Shown: piece by piece, positions 6,925 to 7,953 of the stretch | Layout of the letters: every line of letters starts with the position of its first letter | Numbering within the stretch: position 1 is the first letter of the stretch | Assembly (NCBI GenBank): GCA_003497505.1 | Contig: DNNV01000209.1 | Coordinates: 1 to 7,953, forward strand | Direction: 5' to 3' | Length of the DNA stretch: 7,953 nt | Origin: Clostridiales bacterium | GTDB taxonomy: Bacteria; Bacillota; Clostridia; Tissierellales; Sedimentibacteraceae | The notes under the pieces: generated by a model | Seen by the model: the letters and a program-made list of their open reading frames with translations, nothing else | The model's database searches: none | Told to the model about the DNA's origin: nothing | Made by a program: the position numbers and the translations under genes

Positions 6925-7712
6925 ATACACTCATTTCTCTTTCTGTTATTGTACATTTTTTCTATTCCTGCACAAAGTGCCATCACTATTATACCATACA
7001 GAATATACAAAAGTGTATATACTGACGCAATATTTCTGTCAGAGCCTGTTATATACGGTGTCATTATCATCGAAAAATTTACCGAGCTATAATCTCCCAC
7101 AAAGAAGTTTACAAAATATTGTGAATATGAAATGATAAAAGCCATTAAAAAGCTTGAAATATAACCAGTTAAATAAACAGGTACATTTATTAAATAAAAT
7201 GCTCTCCACTTGTCGGCGCCAAGGCCCCTGGCAACCTGCTCCTGTTCCGTACCCCATACCTGATAGAATGAATAAACCATCTTGAAGGCATATGGCAGCG
7301 AAAAATAAATATGAAGGATTAATACCATTATGCTTCCTCTGATTCCAAGTATATTCAAGAACATTTTGTGACTTCCGATACATACACTTACAACCGGTAA
7401 AAGCATAGGCAAATAAAACATGCTTTCCAGCTGGTGCTTGTACCTGAAGCTGCTCTTTATGAAGAATCTTGAAAGCATTATGCTCAGCACAAGTGAAATA
7501 AATGCTGCAGCCGACGAAAACAAAACGGATTTCAGTCCGATGACCCAATCCCCTGAATTTATGAAGTATATAAACCATCTTAATGTAAAATTGCCCGGCA
7601 AAGCTTCATCAGCCACCCAGCTTGAAAAAAAAGCCCAAATGAACATGGACAGCAGAGGAAGAAGCAAGAATATCATCAGTGCCGCAAATATAAGCTTATT
7701 TAAAATTTTCAT
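6921..7712 (-). CDS. ABC transporter permease (second membrane subunit)
   Basis: This 263-residue integral membrane protein of the binding-protein-dependent importer type (PotC/CysW/ThiP-like fold) has about six hydrophobic helices: roughly 8-30, 60-82, 98-116, 128-149, 182-205 and 230-252. The cytoplasmic EAA loop that docks on the ATPase is clear at 156-178, with EQVARGLGADKWRAF followed by I175 and P178. The ATG at 7712 overlaps the stop of permease 1 (ATGA), with AAGGA upstream, and its own stop overlaps the ATPase start in the same way. The three genes are therefore translationally linked and the products should be made in balanced amounts. The substrate is unknown. The basic C-terminal tail (NNRKRNE) fits the positive-inside rule. 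Confidence 0.93.
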   Translation of the reverse strand: MKILNKLIFAALMIFLLLPLLSMFIWAFFSSWVADEALPGNFTLRWFIYFINSGDWVIGLKSVLFSSAAAFISLVLSIMLSRFFIKSSFRYKHQLESMFYLPMLLPVVSVCIGSHKMFLNILGIRGSIMVLILHIYFSLPYAFKMVYSFYQVWGTEQEQVARGLGADKWRAFYLINVPVYLTGYISSFLMAFIISYSQYFVNFFVGDYSSVNFSMIMTPYITGSDRNIASVYTLLYILYGIIVMALCAGIEKMYNNRKRNECI

Positions 7713-7953
7713 AATGAGATTCCTTTTTTTGTTTGTTTTAGCGATTTATAAAATATGACGCACAGCACGATTGATACTGCCATCATCACAAAATTCACGG
7801 CCATGGACGATGCTCTGCCTGACAGGTCCGGATTTACGTATGCGTTGTATGCCAGCACACCTATGGAAACAGGCGTCGAAGGCCCTAAGAAATAATATCC
7901 CTCATAAGAAAACAGGTTGTAATTAAAAATAATCAGGAACGATTTAAGTATTG
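7709..7953 (-). CDS. ABC transporter permease, first membrane subunit (C-terminal part only)
   Basis: This reading frame runs in from the right edge and ends with TGA at 7711-7709, giving 80 residues of the C-terminus. It contains SFLIIFNYNLFSYEGYYFLG and then PSTPVSIGVLAYNAYVNPD, matching the region after the EAA loop in PotB/CysU-type permeases. A last TM helix follows (SSMAVNFVMMAVSIVLCVIF) with a basic tail (KSLKQTKKG). The segment aligns by eye with residues 186-252 of the neighbouring permease, as expected of the two paired membrane subunits. The EAA loop, the start and any substrate-binding protein gene are outside the window. Confidence 0.85.
   Translation of the reverse strand, partial: ILKSFLIIFNYNLFSYEGYYFLGPSTPVSIGVLAYNAYVNPDLSGRASSMAVNFVMMAVSIVLCVIFYKSLKQTKKGISL

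Noticed and set aside
7087..7578. Minus-strand open frame of 163 codons overlapping permease 2 in another frame
   Set aside because: Permease 2 has a clear EAA loop and TM pattern; the alternative frame has no recognisable motif.
1..7953. Mobile elements, CRISPR arrays, tRNA genes, direct repeats
   Set aside because: Reading the window gave no transposase, regularly spaced repeats, cloverleaf-like segment or flanking duplications; the sequence is almost fully accounted for by genes.

Overview
The window is AT-rich bacterial DNA with tightly packed genes, AGGAGG-type ribosome binding sites and short intergenic gaps. Codon use favours A/T-ending codons (ATA, AAA, GAA, AGA). This fits a low-GC Bacillota, most likely of class Clostridia. 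That assignment is inferred from base composition and gene style; no marker gene here proves it. I see no mobile element, CRISPR array, tRNA or rRNA.

Layout: positions 1-2619 (+) hold most of a large membrane-bound cyclic-di-GMP signalling protein (dCache sensor, TM, HAMP, two PAS, GGDEF, HD-GYP). Its 5' end lies outside the window. It converges on the genes to its right at a hairpin (2631-2660) that can terminate transcription from both sides. Everything from 2667 to the right edge is on the minus strand. Read in the direction of transcription (right to left), there are two transcription groups. The first is an ABC importer cassette: permease 1 (partial, 7709-7953), permease 2 (6921-7712) and the ATPase (6160-6924). 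These are joined by two 4-bp ATGA stop/start overlaps and end at a rho-independent terminator (6090-6118). The second starts at a strong extended -10 promoter (6077-6105), whose -35 lies inside that terminator hairpin. It runs through an acyl-ACP thioesterase (5300-6046), a DUF488/YeaO-like protein (4924-5298), a secreted, C-terminally anchored protein of unknown function (3482-4864) and a SAM-dependent methyltransferase (2667-3422). The gaps are 1, 59 and 59 bases with no obvious internal terminator, so the four could be one operon. Only the first pair is clearly coupled.

How they work together: the importer genes form one machine (two membrane subunits and one ATPase; a binding protein is expected further upstream, outside the window), and its substrate cannot be read from sequence. 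The thioesterase releases fatty acids from acyl carrier protein in the cytoplasm. Its neighbours give no coherent pathway, so co-transcription may be convenience rather than shared function. The signalling protein has complete-looking motifs for both making and degrading cyclic di-GMP. I found no convincing undescribed multi-gene system. The most open items are the unknown surface protein and the dual-activity signalling protein.
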